64,000 nucleotides of DNA from Bufo bufo (GCF_905171765.1 NC_053392.1:503112556-503176555); one strand, 5' to 3'; shown: positions 9,691-21,881, numbered from the stretch's first letter. Program-made: numbers and translations. The notes: generated by a model not told the origin, from the sequence alone.

Positions 9691-10839
9691 TCTGTTACTG
9701 TTTTTTGCACATCTGTTGTCTTTTATTGGATCTTCTTCCATTACCTCTCCATATTCTCTTTTTTCAGGTGTTTTGACTTTCCTTTTCTGTGGATTCTGTA
9801 TTTGTTTGGCGTGGTTTGTTCTCTTCCTGTGGTGTTCTCCACAATGTTTGTGTCTGGAAGGGTTCAGCACTTGTTGTGACTGGTGTGACAGAGTGTATGT
9901 TCTGTACTTGGATTTGTGTATCCTGAAGTGATGACTTGATGTTGTAAATATATCCAATTAATTATATTATTGAAATATAATTATGCCATTAACTTTTATG
10001 GCTGATGTGTGAGAATGCCAGTCTGACCCAGTATAACATGTACTATATTATGTCTGATGTTCATAATTGTTGAATAACCCTTTAAAGCGTCTCTGTCGCC
10101 CAGATCAAACCTGCCCGACCAAGTATATAGCACAGAGCAGCTTGCTGGATTGTCTGCTTTATTGAAGTTATTTAGGATCCGGCGGTAATCTGGCAGATTT
10201 ACGGCATAACTACCAAGTTTCGACCAGACAAAAACTGTTGCATGCAATGGTTTTTTGTCTGGCTGACAGCCGGCATTTGCGACAAAACGGAGATGTGAAC
10301 GCATCCTTTGCCAGTTTTCCTTTACATCAGTTTTAATAAATCCCTCCCTTGGTCTTTTTTCTGATGATACATTCCCTTTAAGCCCCAGGAAATAGCTTTT
10401 TACACAGAGTGATAATTTGCTTGTTTGCCTTTGATCATATCTTTAAGGCTTGGTTTCCACATTCCAGTTTTTGATGCAGTTTTTGAAGTCAGAAACTGAG
10501 CCAGGTGGCAACACATGGATTAGACCCATTGTCCACACAGCAAACAAAAAAATAAGGGGCAGAGAAATCAGACTCTGAAATCCAGGAGTTTCTTTGGTAT
10601 ATTCCTTTGAAAAATATGGTACATACCAAATACCAATTGCTGAATAAATGGAATGGAAAAAATTAGCTTGTAAAATGCTTCAGAGAAGGAACATGCCACT
10701 TTTTGAATCGTCTTTGACAATAGCAGCATAAAATGCGTTTTATGTAGGACCGCGCTGCTTTAACTTCTCAGGAATCCTTCCTTCTAAGACACGGCCATCC
10801 ACATTTCTAGACATAGGACAGAACACCGATCACCACATG
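9691..10839. other. Unassigned interval
   Basis: No coding similarity recognised. Open stretches here are short and lack motifs. The part 10150-10280 has short self-complementary blocks (the ten bases CCAGACAAAA at 10222 and inverted TTTTTGTCTGG near 10253), which suggest another degraded MITE. Confidence 0.4.
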
Positions 10840-10999
10840 TATACTCCTCTCTTCCAGCAGACACTTCTGTGGGATATCGAGAGGACGCAATAATAGTGAA
10901 GCACTGATTTCACCGGTCAGATAAAAGTATTTTGTTATACTCACAAACAAGTTCTTGTTAAAAGCTTATCAAAAAGGTAGGACAACGTTCATACTCCTG

Positions 11000-11036
11000 C
11001 CCGACCCGGGTTTCGCTCTCACACTTCTTCAGGGGA
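11000..11036 (-). ncRNA. Hammerhead-ribozyme-like motif of PLE (c)
   Basis: Minus strand: CUGAAGA, a short stem II, GAAAC, CCGG, GUC, GGGC. The order and the GAAAC-CCGG-GUC block match motif (a). Stem I is short (CCC/GGG) and stem II pairs poorly, so this may be decayed. Confidence 0.45.
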
Positions 11037-11469
11037 GAATAACCCACCCCTTACGGGGATGTCTTTAAATCTACAAGTAAGTCCCACCCATATACCTCAT
11101 TATCCAATAAAAGCATATCAACAGTAACAAACATTAAAAACAAATAAAACACTTCTGCAATAAAAGCTCTAGACCATACACATCTTCCTAAATACACTTC
11201 TCATCTTTTCTATGCAGCAAAGAACCAGTTTTACTATCCACCCCACACACTGATAGAACCACAGATACTCCGATACTATGCTATTCATTCATAAATTCCC
11301 TCCTCCTACGTCATCTAACACGGGGCTCCGCTCACGTGAGTAGTTCCAGCCAATCTCTGGCCACTATTCCCTCATTGATTCAGAAGGTCCTTCCTCCCAG
11401 CTCGAAGGTAAGTGATTTCCTCCACACTATACTGAAATAACAGAGCAGTTTAAACTAAACACGGCTATA

Positions 11470-12240
11470 GGTCACATTCCACATTTAACCCTTGTGGTTG
11501 GAGAGTATCTAACTTGAACATCCATTCGAATTCACGCGGTTAATCTTCACAATGGGATCACCCCCCTGCCAGTGTGGTTTCACCAGTTCAATGCCGGTGA
11601 ATATTAATCACTTCAGATATTTCCTGAAATGTAGGGAAACACTATGGGTCTCGAGACCTTTTTTAATATTTCTGATATGTTCTTGGACCCTTGTTTTTAG
11701 TTTTCTAGTTGTCCTGCCCACATATTGGAGGCCACATGGGCACTCCAAAATGTAGACAACTCTTGTGTTTTTTCACACGTGATCTCCCCCTTGAATTTAA
11801 AGACCTGATCTTTTATATTTGAACGCACTGTTTGCACTCCCCTTTTTCTGTTTTCTTTATTTCTATTTTTGCATGGGAGACAAAACCCACACCATGTGAA
11901 TTTTCTCCTCGTTTTCCCAGCAGTGGTAGTACATTTAGAACTATAAACCAAATGATTACAGAGATTTGGGGCTTTCTTGAAGACAACATCGAGATGGTTG
12001 GGAATTTCTTTACCTAGAATAGGATAATTTTTAAAAAACCCCCAATTTTTCCTGCTAGCATTCTTAAGGGGACCGGCATTGGTATTGAACTGGGTCAAAA
12101 AAGTGAATCTAAAGTCCCTATCTTTCTTAGTGACTTTAACCCCTTCTACTTTACCACATTCTGCAAAATTTTTGCTACACTTCCCCAATACCTCCTCCTC
12201 ATAACCTTTTCCCGGAAATCGTTCTTATCTGACTTTAACA
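11470..12240 (-). pseudogene. PLE protein, linker and GIY-YIG endonuclease, frameshifted
   Basis: One open stretch (11697-12188) gives the linker with FLTQFNTNAG and the cysteine cluster TWCGFCLPCK. Near 11740 the GIY-YIG block VVYILECPCGLQYVGRT is found in another frame (plus-strand 11706-11753 read on the minus), followed by a conserved R-E helix (TRVQEHIRNIKKG) and further stops. The endonuclease would nick the insertion site. It is at least one frameshift and several stops from functional, and the RT is missing. Confidence 0.8.
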
Positions 12241-14137
12241 TCTAAAATCATCTATTTCTGTGCAGTTACGATATATAATGCTGCAGAGGATTGCGGTGCA
12301 GGCTGTGTGTTAACCGGCTGGTGTGAAACACTCTATCTCACTCACTGGAAGCCTGACGCATGAGTCATCCCAGTTATGGCTATTGCACATGCCCAAGATC
12401 CCAGAAGTATCTCAAGATCATGCCGGTTGCCAGCAGCTTCAAAATCCGTTGGTGTCTTTCACTCAGAGTTCCACTGCTGGGCAGCTGAGCCTTTAGTTGT
12501 ATGAGGTAAGCGCTAGTACACTATCTCTGGTCAAACCAGAGATAGTGTGGATTCTCTGTGTCAACTAAGGTAACAGGTAACGGTCCAATAGCTCAAGTTG
12601 TGGTAAGAACTGCAGTTAGTGTAAACTGAGTCCAATAGCAGACACAGTGGTGAGAAGTGATATTGAAAAAAGACTGGAGTAAAGGCAGCAGATGATGATT
12701 GTCAGAGGCAGAAGCTGAAGAGTGGTCACAGACAAGCCAGAGGTCAGAAGCTGGTATCAGATAGTAGCGTGGTACAGAGGATCAGACAGGCTCAGGGTCA
12801 GACAGGTCTAGTAGTTGATGCAGGCGGCAGGCAAACAGAATGGTCAAACAGGCTGGGTCAAACACAGACGATCAGAACAGAACACCTTTGCTATTACTGT
12901 TAGTAACTCAACGTTCAGGCAACTTCGTAGGAGAGGAAGCTGCTATTTAAACTTGTAAGCCCGCCCAGGGGCAGGGGTGCACCTAGACTTTCTGCTGCCT
13001 GAGACGAAAACTGAAACGGCATCCCCCCAATTTCTTAACCTAACCCCTTTGCCACAATGAAAGCACTCATTGCCCATGGCCCTTCCGCTGCCCCCCTCTT
13101 GCCCCTACCTTGTGCTGCCTGAGGCAATCGCCTCACCTGGCCTCATTGGTGGTGCACCCATGGGTCAAGCGATCACTTATTCTCATACAGCGGAGGGGAT
13201 TGCTGCATGTAAATGCAGTTCTCAACCCACTGTTAAGCAGGCAATTATCGGGAACTGCATTCCCAGTAATTGCTGTAACCGTCGGTCCATGTAAAAGGAC
13301 TTTAGCTATTATCTTAGGTTCCTCAAGAAAAAACATTTTTGCACATCTGCCCTTCTGTTGTACAGAAGTATAACAAGATTTAAGTCTTATCACATTATCT
13401 GCTCCTGTCTGTACAAAGTCTGAGGAAGCCCACCTGCTAAGCAGGTACCTGCTCCTTGTCTGTCCTTACTTTTATTTATAGCAAATGATGTTTTCTCGGT
13501 TTCATTTTTTATTTATGACCAACCATTTGCATACAAGCTTGTTAAGCAATGCTCTGTGAGCTAAATACATGAGGGTCAAGAACCCTGAAACTGCGGTCTA
13601 CAGACGGTTCACTCTTCCTTTTGAAAGAGTCTTTGGTTTGGCTAACATGAACTACTGTAATTTGCCTTAGAATAAGCCTCCATACATCTTCTGGGTCTTT
13701 TCAATGAGTCAGTACCACCCTCTTTTTGGGCTCAATTTAAGCAATCTCATTCATAAAACCAGTACGCTTCTCTATGCAGACAAGGGGTAAGGACCAGTTG
13801 TGTCTAGATGCAGTTTTACAACACAACTCAACTGTTCCATGTCTCTCCTCCTTTATGTACTCAGTCTAATTTTAGAAGGGCTGGGTGACTGCTGATGTAT
13901 TTTTTTTTTTCAAGAGCAAGGAAGGAAACATCTTGTTACTGAGGGGTGATATGTAATCCACTCTTGATAAACAACATTCCTAACATTCAATACCGATGTG
14001 GTGAACTAAAGAAGAATACATCTCTGCTTACAATGTTCAGCCAAGTCCATAATACAGTTTGTGAAAGACGAACATATCGTGTTATAAAGAGGTTACTCAG
14101 AATGGCCGTCAATGTAATACATGGACAGCCCATGACC
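12241..14137. other. Unassigned interval
   Basis: No coding region is recognised. Near 12973-12984 and 13148-13160 the words GGGTGCACC and its complement face each other around a ~190-bp G/C-rich block, which may be a tiny MITE. The stretch 12700-12960, rich in CAGAC/GGTC words, could be an old LTR fragment, but nothing supports this firmly. A poly-T run is at 13898-13909. Confidence 0.35.
12518..12548. repeat. Perfect 13-bp hairpin
   Basis: Arms ACACTATCTCTGG and its complement are separated by TCAAA. No T-tract follows, and in a vertebrate it need not be a terminator. Role unknown. Confidence 0.7.
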
Positions 14138-14600
14138 CAGTGGTGGATTAAGTAGACCATTGGCTCCGGGCTACTCCCATCTTCCCCATTGTCAACCTGC
14201 TGATTATGTCACAAATCTTCAGCAGCAGAACCCATGATGAATCTGTGGGAAACTCCCCAGATTTTCATCCCGCGATTCTGAAATGGAAAATCCAGTTTAT
14301 GTACCCCATTTGGATTTATCACTACCGTCCCCAGAGCAGACCCCCCCTCCTCAAAAAATACTGACAAGCCCCTCCCACTAGACCCCCTAAATACATAAAG
14401 ACCACCAATAAATTCAGACCCTGAACAGTCTGGGGGCAGTTGTGGGCCCCCAGAAGCTTTGGGCCTTGGTTGACCAACCAAACCACACATATTATTATCT
14501 CTCATTGGTGAGACCTGCTGCTTGTTAAAGGCTAGCATCCACTCCCAAACCAAGACCCCCCCCCCGCCTTGACATCCATGTGCTCTCAAATGAGAGGGTT
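14138..14600. mobile_element. hAT-type MITE, left part only
   Basis: Begins CAGTGGTGGATTAAG, matching the ends of the hAT-type elements at 34383 and 45601 (CAGTGGCGGAT consensus). I do not find the matching right end nearby, so the right limit is arbitrary. The minus-strand open stretch 14209-14589 has no motif and is not called a gene. Confidence 0.4.
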
Positions 14601-15470
14601 TACATACTTACCAATTATTGTTGGTAAATTCTGGACAAATTCTGCCCCAAACTCTCACAGCAACACCCACTTCTAGGTAGCCTTTACATTAGCCCTGACT
14701 CAGAATTTGCTTGGATTGTTGAGACTGTTGGAAACTATGAAGTTATCAAAAAGGGCAAATGCAGTTGTAAGGTTGTTGCGACATAAGCCAGAAAGTTAAC
14801 TGAGATTTAACAGAGACATTGGCAAAAATGAATCCATTTTTTTGAAACATGCGGGCCTTTATATCTTAGACTCTCGCTTTTTCTCCTATGAGTCCTTGTA
14901 GGATTTGCTCTGCTTTTTACACACAAATCCTGCTCCAAGTGACATAAACCTATATATCACAGAGCTCAGCTTCTCTCCCTGCATCACATCCTGCATGGAT
15001 AGGACACAATAACTCATCTGACAGGTTTCCTTTAAACTTGAAAGTGAAGTAAAAGATTATAATAAATGATAAAAAGTGTAATTATAAATGCAGTGCCCCC
15101 GTTTTACATGGGTTAGACAGGTATTGGGTCACTTTATTTCTTATGACTTGAAAGCACATAAATGCAGTAATAGAAAAAAGAAACAGAAAAAGTAAGGTTC
15201 TATAAATAATCAGAATGTGTAAAAAATATGCTAAGTTAAAGGACATCTGAAAAGCAGTAGATACTTATTCACAACACTGTATAAAAATGGTTGTCTGTAT
15301 TCTGCTAATGGACTGAACAAGAATAAAACATTTCAGGGCTGGACATAGCACTTACCGATTCAGCTGCAGAGGGACCCAAAAGATGGAACGACGGCCACGT
15401 GGCCAGCAGATGTGAATGGATAGTATTAGATCAAAGTATAGCATCAGCTGCATGTTTAACACACAAGTAC
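14601..15470. other. Unassigned interval
   Basis: AT-rich, single-copy in this window, no recognised coding or repeat signal. Confidence 0.4.
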
Positions 15471-15635
15471 AGTGCTGAACAAAGATCACTACATATATAC
15501 AGCACCAGAACCCAGTTTATTGCATTAATGCAGCACCAGAACCAAGCCTATAAGTCAAATACAGCACCAGAACCAAGTTCACTGCATGCATACAGCACTA
15601 GAACCGTGTGCAGTACATATATACATCACCAGATT
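15471..15635. repeat. Imperfect minisatellite (CAGCACCAGAACC units)
   Basis: The word CAGCACCAGAACC or a close variant recurs at irregular 33-38 bp spacing about five times, separated by short variable text. Confidence 0.7.
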
Positions 15636-15639
15636 TTAA

Positions 15640-16320
15640 AAGTTCAGTACACTACCATTGAGTAGTCAAGTCAGCCCTTGCCATATAAGCTTGTACGGTG
15701 TGAAACTACAGCTCCAAGTATGGCTTGAACAGCAGTAAAGGGATGTTGGTAGTTGTTTCACAAAACAGCATGCTACCACTCATCATCAGCTATAGATCAT
15801 CCAGGTGACTACAGCACTCATCATACAGTCAGTAGCAGAATAATCATTTCCATTTAGTGACTTACAGGTGACGTCTCCTCCTGAGTTCTTCTCCATCTGG
15901 TTCAGGCCACTATGATGACATTTCCTGGCCACATCAGCTCTGCAGATTTTGCCAAGAAGATGTCTTCAGCTTCTCACTTTACCAACACATTGGCACCCTG
16001 CATACTCAGTGGAGTGGCCAGGGGGCGGGGGAGGAGGTGGTCCGCCCCGGGTGCCGGCTCTCATCGCTCTTAGGGGGGTGCCAGAACAGAAGCAATCAAT
16101 ACAGATGGAAGCACTCACTAGTCTGCAGGAGGAGGGGGAGTGATGCGCTGTGAGCGCTGTCCATGGTCCACGCTGCTGTGTCCGGGCTGCCTGCAGTGTC
16201 AGGATATACAGAGCGCACTCTCACCTGACGCTGCAGGAGGTCAGGTGATTGAAGCGCGGGCCTTGAGAAGAGAAGACAGCCAGAACAGGGAGAGTGACGG
16301 CAGGAGAGGTAAGTGACTTT
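15640..16320. other. Unassigned, partly G/C-rich interval
   Basis: No protein similarity seen. Bases 15700-15765 contain the complementary words GAAACTACAGCTCC and GTAGTTGTTTCAC, probably a decayed MITE. From 16000 the sequence becomes G/C-rich with runs of G. Confidence 0.35.
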
Positions 16321-16324
16321 ATTA

Positions 16325-16530
16325 TTTTACAGTCTGATCTGAGGTCTGATATGGAGGTTTAATGGGGGGTCTGGAGAGATCTAATGGGGGTCTAGAGGTC
16401 TGACTGAGGGGGTCAGGAGGTCTGACTGGGGGGAGTCTGGAGGTCTGACTGGGGGTCTGGAGTGGTCTAATGGGGAGTCTGGAGGTCTGATTGGGGGTCT
16501 GGAGGTCTAATGGGGTCTGGAGGCAGTGAT
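16325..16530. repeat. Tandem repeat, GTCTGGAGGTCTGACTGGGG type
   Basis: About eight to ten imperfect copies of a ~20-28-bp unit built from TCTGGAGGTCT and GACTGGGGG. Just after it (16521) CAGTGATGTAGCG resembles a hAT-type left end, followed by a G run. Confidence 0.8.
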
Positions 16531-17144
16531 GTAGCGTGGGGGGGGGGGGGCAGGGGGGCCGTTGCCCCAGGCGCCAAACTGCAAGGTGGCACCGGCAGCA
16601 CAGACAATACTCAGCTCACTGCCTACATCATCACTGCGCCCACCACCCACTACAGCTGTGCTACGCGGGCTGCAGCACTAGTAGTTTGCCCTACAATCTG
16701 GGAGCAAAGGAGAGACATCGGGTCACCTGACAACCTCCTCGCTCCAAGCTGGTTCTTGCTGTTGCCTAGATGCAGTGGCTCCTATTGCCTGGCCCGCCCC
16801 TCTCCCTGTATTCAGGAGTTGGAAATGGTGGCTGGAGATCCTCAGAGGCAGGCAGAGCGGGCACATTCTAGCATTGCAGTTCATAGGGGTGAGGGACTGT
16901 AGAGGCAGGCAGCTAGGGCACACGTTTTATGCTTTTCACCACCAAAGTTCCTTTTCCTAATGACCTCACTGTGCCATCCGACCTTCTGACAGCCGCTGAA
17001 CAGCACAGATCTTCTCCTACCCCCCCCCCCCTCCCTTGACATCAGCTTCCTCCAGACTGCAGGTTAACCCCCACCATCCTGGCCCCAGTGTTATACAGCA
17101 TGTACTGTAAGTTGCTGACTCTATGTTATTTTCTATATCTATCT

Positions 17145-17160
17145 GTCTATATATATACAC

Positions 17161-17213
<53 letters not shown>

Positions 17214-17228
17214 TTATGTGTATATATA
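17145..17228. repeat. TA/TG microsatellite
   Basis: Runs of (TG) then long (TA), ending in the TA where the next Tc1 begins. A poly-C tract lies just upstream at about 17021-17030. Confidence 0.9.
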
Positions 17229-18255
17229 CACTGGATATAAAAAGTCTACACACCCCTGTTAAAATGTCAGGTTTCTGTGATGTAAACAAATGAGACAAAG
17301 ATAAATCATTTCAGAACTTTTTCCACCTTTAATGTGACCTATAAACTGTACCACTCAATTGAAAAACAAACTGAAATCTTTTAGGTAGAGGGAAGAAAAA
17401 ATATAAAAATAAAATATTTTGGTTGCATAAGTGTGCACACCCTTAAACTAATACTTTGTTGAAGCACCTTTTGATTTTATTACAGCACTCAGTCTTTTTG
17501 GGTATGAGTCTATCAGCATGGCACATTTTGACTTGGCAAGATTTGCCCACTCTTCTTTGCAAAAAAACTCCAAATCTGTCAGATTGTGAGGGCATCTCCT
17601 GTGCACAGCCCTCTTCCGATCACCCCGCAGATTTTCCATCGGATTCAGGTCTGGGCTCTGGCTGGGCCATTCCAAAACTTTAATCTTCTTCTGGTGAAGC
17701 CATTCCTTTGTTGATTTGGATGTATGCTTTGGGTCGTTGCCATGCTGAAAGATGAAGTTCCTCTTCATGTTTAGCTTTCTAGCAGAAGCCTGAAGGATTT
17801 GTGCCAATATTGACTGGTATTTGGAACTGTTCATAATTCCCTCCAGCTTAACTAAGGCCCCAGTTCCAGCTTCACTGTGGGTATGGTGTTCTTTTGGTGA
17901 TGTGCAGTTTTGTTTTTGGGCCGAACATATCTTTTGGAATTATGGCCAAAAAGTTCAACCTTGGTTTCATCAGACATAACACCCTTTTCCACATGCTTTT
18001 GGGAGACTTCAGATGTGTTTTTGCAAAATGTAGCTTGGCTTGGATGTTTTTCTTCATAAGAAAAGGCTTTCGTCTTGCCACTCTACCCCATAGCCTAGAC
18101 ATTGTTGTCACATGTACCACACAGCCAGTACTTGCCAGATATTCCTGCAGCTCCTTTAATGTTGCTGTAGGCCTCTTGATAGCCTCCCAGACCAGTTTTC
18201 TTCTTGTCTTTTCATCAATTTTGGAGGGACGTCCAGTTCTTGGTAAATAATAGTT
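17229..18255 (-). pseudogene. Tc1-type element with broken DD34E transposase
   Basis: The left terminal repeat starts after TA with CACTGGATATAAAAAGTC. The right end is missing and the element is cut at about 18255. The transposase reads on the minus strand. The N-terminal part (17872-18255) has RTGRPSKIDEK and helix-turn-helix sequence; the C-terminal part (17448-17834) has SPDLNPMENL. The first catalytic block (SDETKVELF) is readable only in another frame near 17945-17980. The second catalytic D is replaced by G (FQHGNDPKH), and the usual ENLW is ENLR. Spacing to the E is 34. Inactive through truncation, frameshifts and the lost D. Confidence 0.88.
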
Positions 18256-20145
18256 TGATAGAAGTGGTGTTAGGGCCGTTGGTGGTAGGGATTGGGTCAA
18301 GCAGGGTCACATGGGCCTGGGAGGAGTTAGTAGGAGAGGGGTATGTGACATCCGGCCAAAGAGCAGTTAGTAGTCTGGAGTAGGACCTGGGATCGGGCGT
18401 CGAGGGATCTCCTCTCTTCTCTGCGGGAAGCAGCGGCTCAGCACGGGGGTGGCATGGCTACAGGAGCAGCTTCGCCTGGCAAAAGATGAGGAAGAGGTTA
18501 TTCAGCAGACTCCCACTTGTGCACCCCCTTCCCCCCGCCGCTGACCACCAGAGCGCCTCAGCCCCGACGTTCCACGTTGGTCCCGCCGTGTCAGAAGCCC
18601 CAGTTTGCATCCTCCGGTCCCCTCTGAAGGTGCGCAGCACGCTATCCACCAGAGCCAGGACCAGGAGGATTCATCATACACGGCAGGGGCCGGCTCCACG
18701 TAGTGCCCCTTTAGGCCCCCTGTTCCCCAGCCTCAGATGTCGCTGGTGTCGGCGTGGGTGGGTACTGCACTAGTTGAGGTGCTATCGCAACCTCTTAGAA
18801 CAGGGGCTGCCGTCGACGTTAATGTTACAGCAGTTGCTGCGGATGTTGGTGGGGAGGTTCAGCCTAATTTTGAATCGGTAGGGGCTTCAAAGGGAGCGGG
18901 TAACCCTTTAGTGCGTATGGCGGACGCGGCCCATGGTGAAGTTTATGTTTGTTTTGATGGTCCGCTCGGGGCCCATTTGAAGCAGGAAGTGCGGGAGAAG
19001 ATATGGAAAGATGAGTATGTTGAGATATTTACCCTGCTCCCCATTGAAAAATGTAATTTGGACAGAGGAAAATCGGACGAGAATAAGAAAGAGGAGGAGG
19101 AACGGCATCGGTATCGTTTGATACCACGCAATTTTTCCAATTGGCTTCAGGCATTCGCCATACTGGCCAGTGTTATTGGTGAACGTGCTCCACAGAATTG
19201 CTCTGGCCTTTTTTGTTACATGGACTCGATAGGCGAAGCTTACCGGGTTTATGGTGGGGTGGCCTGACTCCGGTACAAAGAGCAATTCTGGCAGCGCAAG
19301 GCAGTTCATCCCTCTTTGCGGTGGGGCCACAAGGATATCTCCTTGTTTATGCGTTTGATGGTGGCTGCTCGGGCTCCTGCACAGCCTTTTCGTTCAGGGG
19401 CCAGGGGTTCACCCTCAGGGGCTGGGTCCCCGGCTAACCAGCGACCCGGTTGTTGCTGGCAGTTCAACGAGGGACATTGCCGCTTCGGGGCCTCGTGTCT
19501 TTTCAAGCATGAGTGCGTGACCTGCGGAGGATTGCACGCTCAAGCAAAGTGTTTTAAGCGCAACGCAAGGTCTCATCACAGCGAGTCTGCGGGAAAAAGG
19601 GACGATGACGGTGAGACTCGAAGCAATGCTCCAGTTTCTAAGTGATTATCCAGACAGGGATGTGGCCCAGTTTTTGGAGGAAGGTTTTCGTTTTGGTTTT
19701 AATATCCCTTTTGTGCCCGACGCACCGGTTTTTCGCCCTCAGAACCTGAAGTCAGCCCGACAGCACCCTCACGTGGTAGCGGATAAGTTAGCCAAGGAGG
19801 TGACCTTGGGACGCATGGTGGGTCCATTTCTTGACCTACCGTGGCCCCACTTGCGGGTCTCTCTTTTGGGAGTGGTGCCCAAAAAGGAACCCAATAAATA
19901 CCGACTGATCCATCATTTGTCCTATCCAGCGGGGTTCTCCGTCAATGACGGTATTGGACATGAGTTGAGTTCAGTAGTATACGTCTCTTTTGACAGGGCA
20001 GTGGACTGGGTACGTCGGTGCGGGGCGGGAGCCCTCATGGCCAAGACGGATATTGAATCGGCTTTTCGTTTGTTACCAGTGCATCCGGAGAGCTTTCACC
20101 TTTTGGGTTGCATGTGGGATAAAATATGGATTGAATTCAAAAAGT
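18256..20145 (+). mobile_element. Ngaro/DIRS-type tyrosine-recombinase retrotransposon, 5' part
   Basis: Joins directly to the truncated Tc1 on the left and stops inside the RT on the right. It carries Gag then the start of an RT in an overlapping frame. The RT sequence is of the DIRS/Ngaro group and not Gypsy or BEL. The tyrosine recombinase, RNase H and split direct repeats expected of the group are missing because the copy is truncated. The 5' limit is set by the Tc1 junction. Confidence 0.7.
18451..19645 (+). pseudogene. Ngaro-type Gag with CCCH zinc finger
   Basis: One frame, interrupted by TGA at 18542-18544 and at 19265-19267. Both look like point changes because the reading continues sensibly on either side (LRLAKDEEEV before the first; LRYKEQFWQRKAVHP after the second). 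The C-terminal part has CWQFNEGHCRFGASCLFKH, a C-x7-C-x5-C-x3-H zinc finger, followed by C-x2-C-x4-H-x4-C (CVTCGGLHAQAKC), an RNA-binding knuckle. It would package element RNA. The N terminus is uncertain. Confidence 0.75.
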
Positions 20146-20147
20146 AG
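19605..20147 (+). pseudogene. Ngaro/DIRS-type reverse transcriptase, N-terminal fragment
   Basis: Overlaps the 3' end of Gag by 41 bases in another frame, as in intact relatives. Shows LGVVPKKEPNKYRLIHHLS, SVNDGI, then AKTDIESAFRLLPVHP, which holds the first catalytic D and is typical of DIRS/Ngaro elements. It ends at a stop at 20145 before the YxDD box; downstream sequence is unrelated, so the element is truncated rather than merely stopped. Confidence 0.8.
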
Positions 20148-20249
20148 GTGAAGACATACGAGTTCTTAATACTTTCTCTCCTTTTATGATCCACACCTGA
20201 ATTTGGCTTCCAAAACTGCAGAAACCAGACTGCGTGGCCGTACCCTTAA

Positions 20250-20683
20250 GGGCCAGTTCACAAGACTAATTTTGAAAAACGCGCTTAAAAAATCAGCTCG
20301 GAATGGGATTTTTTACACACAGTTTTTTAACCAATGTTTTTTTACTTTAACACAAAGCTGAATTTTCAGCTTGAGGCTTTTGAAGCTGATCTGTACCCCC
20401 CCCCCCCCCCCCCCCCCCAAAAAAAGTGCGGAAAATGCACAAAAAATGCATGGACTTACATGGCTCTGTCTTGTTTTTAGCTTCCTATTCATTTCAGTGG
20501 GAGATTCAGCGCTAATTGTGTCCCAAGATGGGACATGCTGCTTCTTTTTTACACGTGTAAAAAAAGAGCAAGTGCTGCTTCTCATTGAAATTAAAAGTAG
20601 GCTGTTTTAAGGCATTTTGGAGCTGATTTTGAGGCAGAAATGCTCAAAAAATCTGCGCTAAAAACTCTGTGTGAACTGGCCCT
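20250..20683. mobile_element. Harbinger-like MITE with poly-C tract
   Basis: Ends GGGCCAGTTCACA and TGTGAACTGGCCC are inverted copies. The left flank has TTAA; the right flank is altered, so the target duplication is not clear. A ~20-base poly-C followed by poly-A lies at about 20397-20424. No gene. Confidence 0.65.
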
Positions 20684-20918
20684 GTAGTTCTCCCTTCATG
20701 CCACCAAAATAGCTCTGACCAGTCAAAACATGGATCCACTAGTGGCAGCAGAGGCTCTGAGCCCTGCGCTGCGCTAGACAGAGTCCATTGATAATTCCAG
20801 ACAGCAAAGGCAGCTATCAGGTCAAGCCCTGCATGCCCCCTCCTTCACTGAAGCTGCAGCTTGACCTCTAGCGCTAGTCACAGGAGGGCCCGTCCCCAGA
20901 AGTCTTCAGCCTGGCATG

Positions 20919-21144
20919 TACATCAACAACATTATCTATACTCAGAGTTATGACTTTGTTATCAGTGGTGTTACATAGGGCTACAGATAACATCTACTAC
21001 ATTATTTGTACTGAGAGAGCTATCACTGTGTTATCTGTGGTGTTACATAGGTCTGCAGTTGACATCTACTACATTATTTGTACTGAGAAAGCTTGCACTG
21101 TGTTATCTGTGGTGTTACATAGGACTGCTGGTAACATCTACTAC
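20919..21144. repeat. 72-bp tandem array, left part
   Basis: The word CATCTACTAC recurs at 20991, 21063 and 21135, giving a 72-bp unit that also contains TTATCTGTGGTGTTACATAG. The array is cut at 21144 by the chromovirus and resumes at 28232. Confidence 0.9.
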
Positions 21145-21796
21145 TGTCACGAGGGTGTCAAGAGCCACGTCTGACTCCGTTATACCCGGGGTCAGGAAGT
21201 CGCAGCGGGTGGCTGCGCGCTCTGTGTCTAAAGATAGTGCTGTTTCTTAATGGTAGCTTTCTGGGTTTGCCTTGCAATCCTTTTTGGCTCACTCAGGGAT
21301 CCGTAGCTTCTTCTCCTCAGCTGTTTCTTGTCCAGCAATCCCAACCTCCTTATATTCCCCTCTCCCACTTCTCTGGTTGCCAGATATAGAGCTTCCTGCC
21401 TGGACTTCTATACTGACCCACTGGAGCTGTGTAGCTGTGATTCCTGGTTGTTGTTCCAGAGCGTTACCCTCCGGATCCCTGTTGGGCTTTTGTTGTCCAC
21501 TGTTGTCGCCCACCTGGGATTATATGTTTTGTCTGTATTGTCTATCCTCTCTTTGGTGTTTTCCTTTAGTGTTAGTGGTGCGGACTAGTGTTCCCACCAC
21601 CCTATTCACTACATAGGGCTCATCTCAGGGAAAGCCAGGGTTTAGGCACGTGATCGGCTTACGGGTGAGGAACCCGTCTAGGGACGTCAAGGCAGTCAGG
21701 TGCCAGCCTCAAGGTGAGTTAGGGGTCACCACCTTTCCCTCTCCCTTGGACAGGCCCTTCCCATTTCCCTCCCTTTGCGTGACGCCGGTCATGATA
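21145..21796 (+). repeat. 5' LTR of chromovirus
   Basis: Starts TGTCACGAGGG and ends GTCATGATA. By eye about 13 of 652 positions differ from the 3' LTR, with no gaps. Confidence 0.92.
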
Positions 21797-21881
21797 TTAT
21801 ATCTGGCCATTATTTTGTGTAGGTACAAAGAAAGAAGAAAAAAAACAACTACTTTTTCTTTCTGCCTATTTAGAATCCAGT

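Larger units (their letters stand above)
10840..12240 (-). mobile_element. Second-family Penelope-like element, 3' part
   Basis: The minus strand carries the C-terminal part of a PLE protein (12240 down to about 11470), then a long 3' non-coding region with a hammerhead-like motif at 11000-11036. The RT is missing. The tail shares blocks with 2820-3100 but not with the 3651-8024 element, so it is a different family. The low-coordinate limit is approximate, set by the end of shared tail sequence. Confidence 0.75.

Noticed and set aside
12700..12960. Possible LTR remnant
   Set aside because: Composition recalls LTR leader sequence, but I found no second copy, ends or primer site.
14209..14589. 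Minus-strand open frame of 126 codons
   Set aside because: No motif, lies in a probable hAT-type MITE fragment, composition biased by C and G runs.
18908..19330. Minus-strand open frame of 140 codons
   Set aside because: Shadow of the plus-strand Ngaro-type Gag, which has recognisable zinc motifs.
21272..21616. Open frames inside the 5' LTR (and again at 27763-28051)
   Set aside because: They recur because the LTR is duplicated; sequence is hydrophobic low-information text with no domain.
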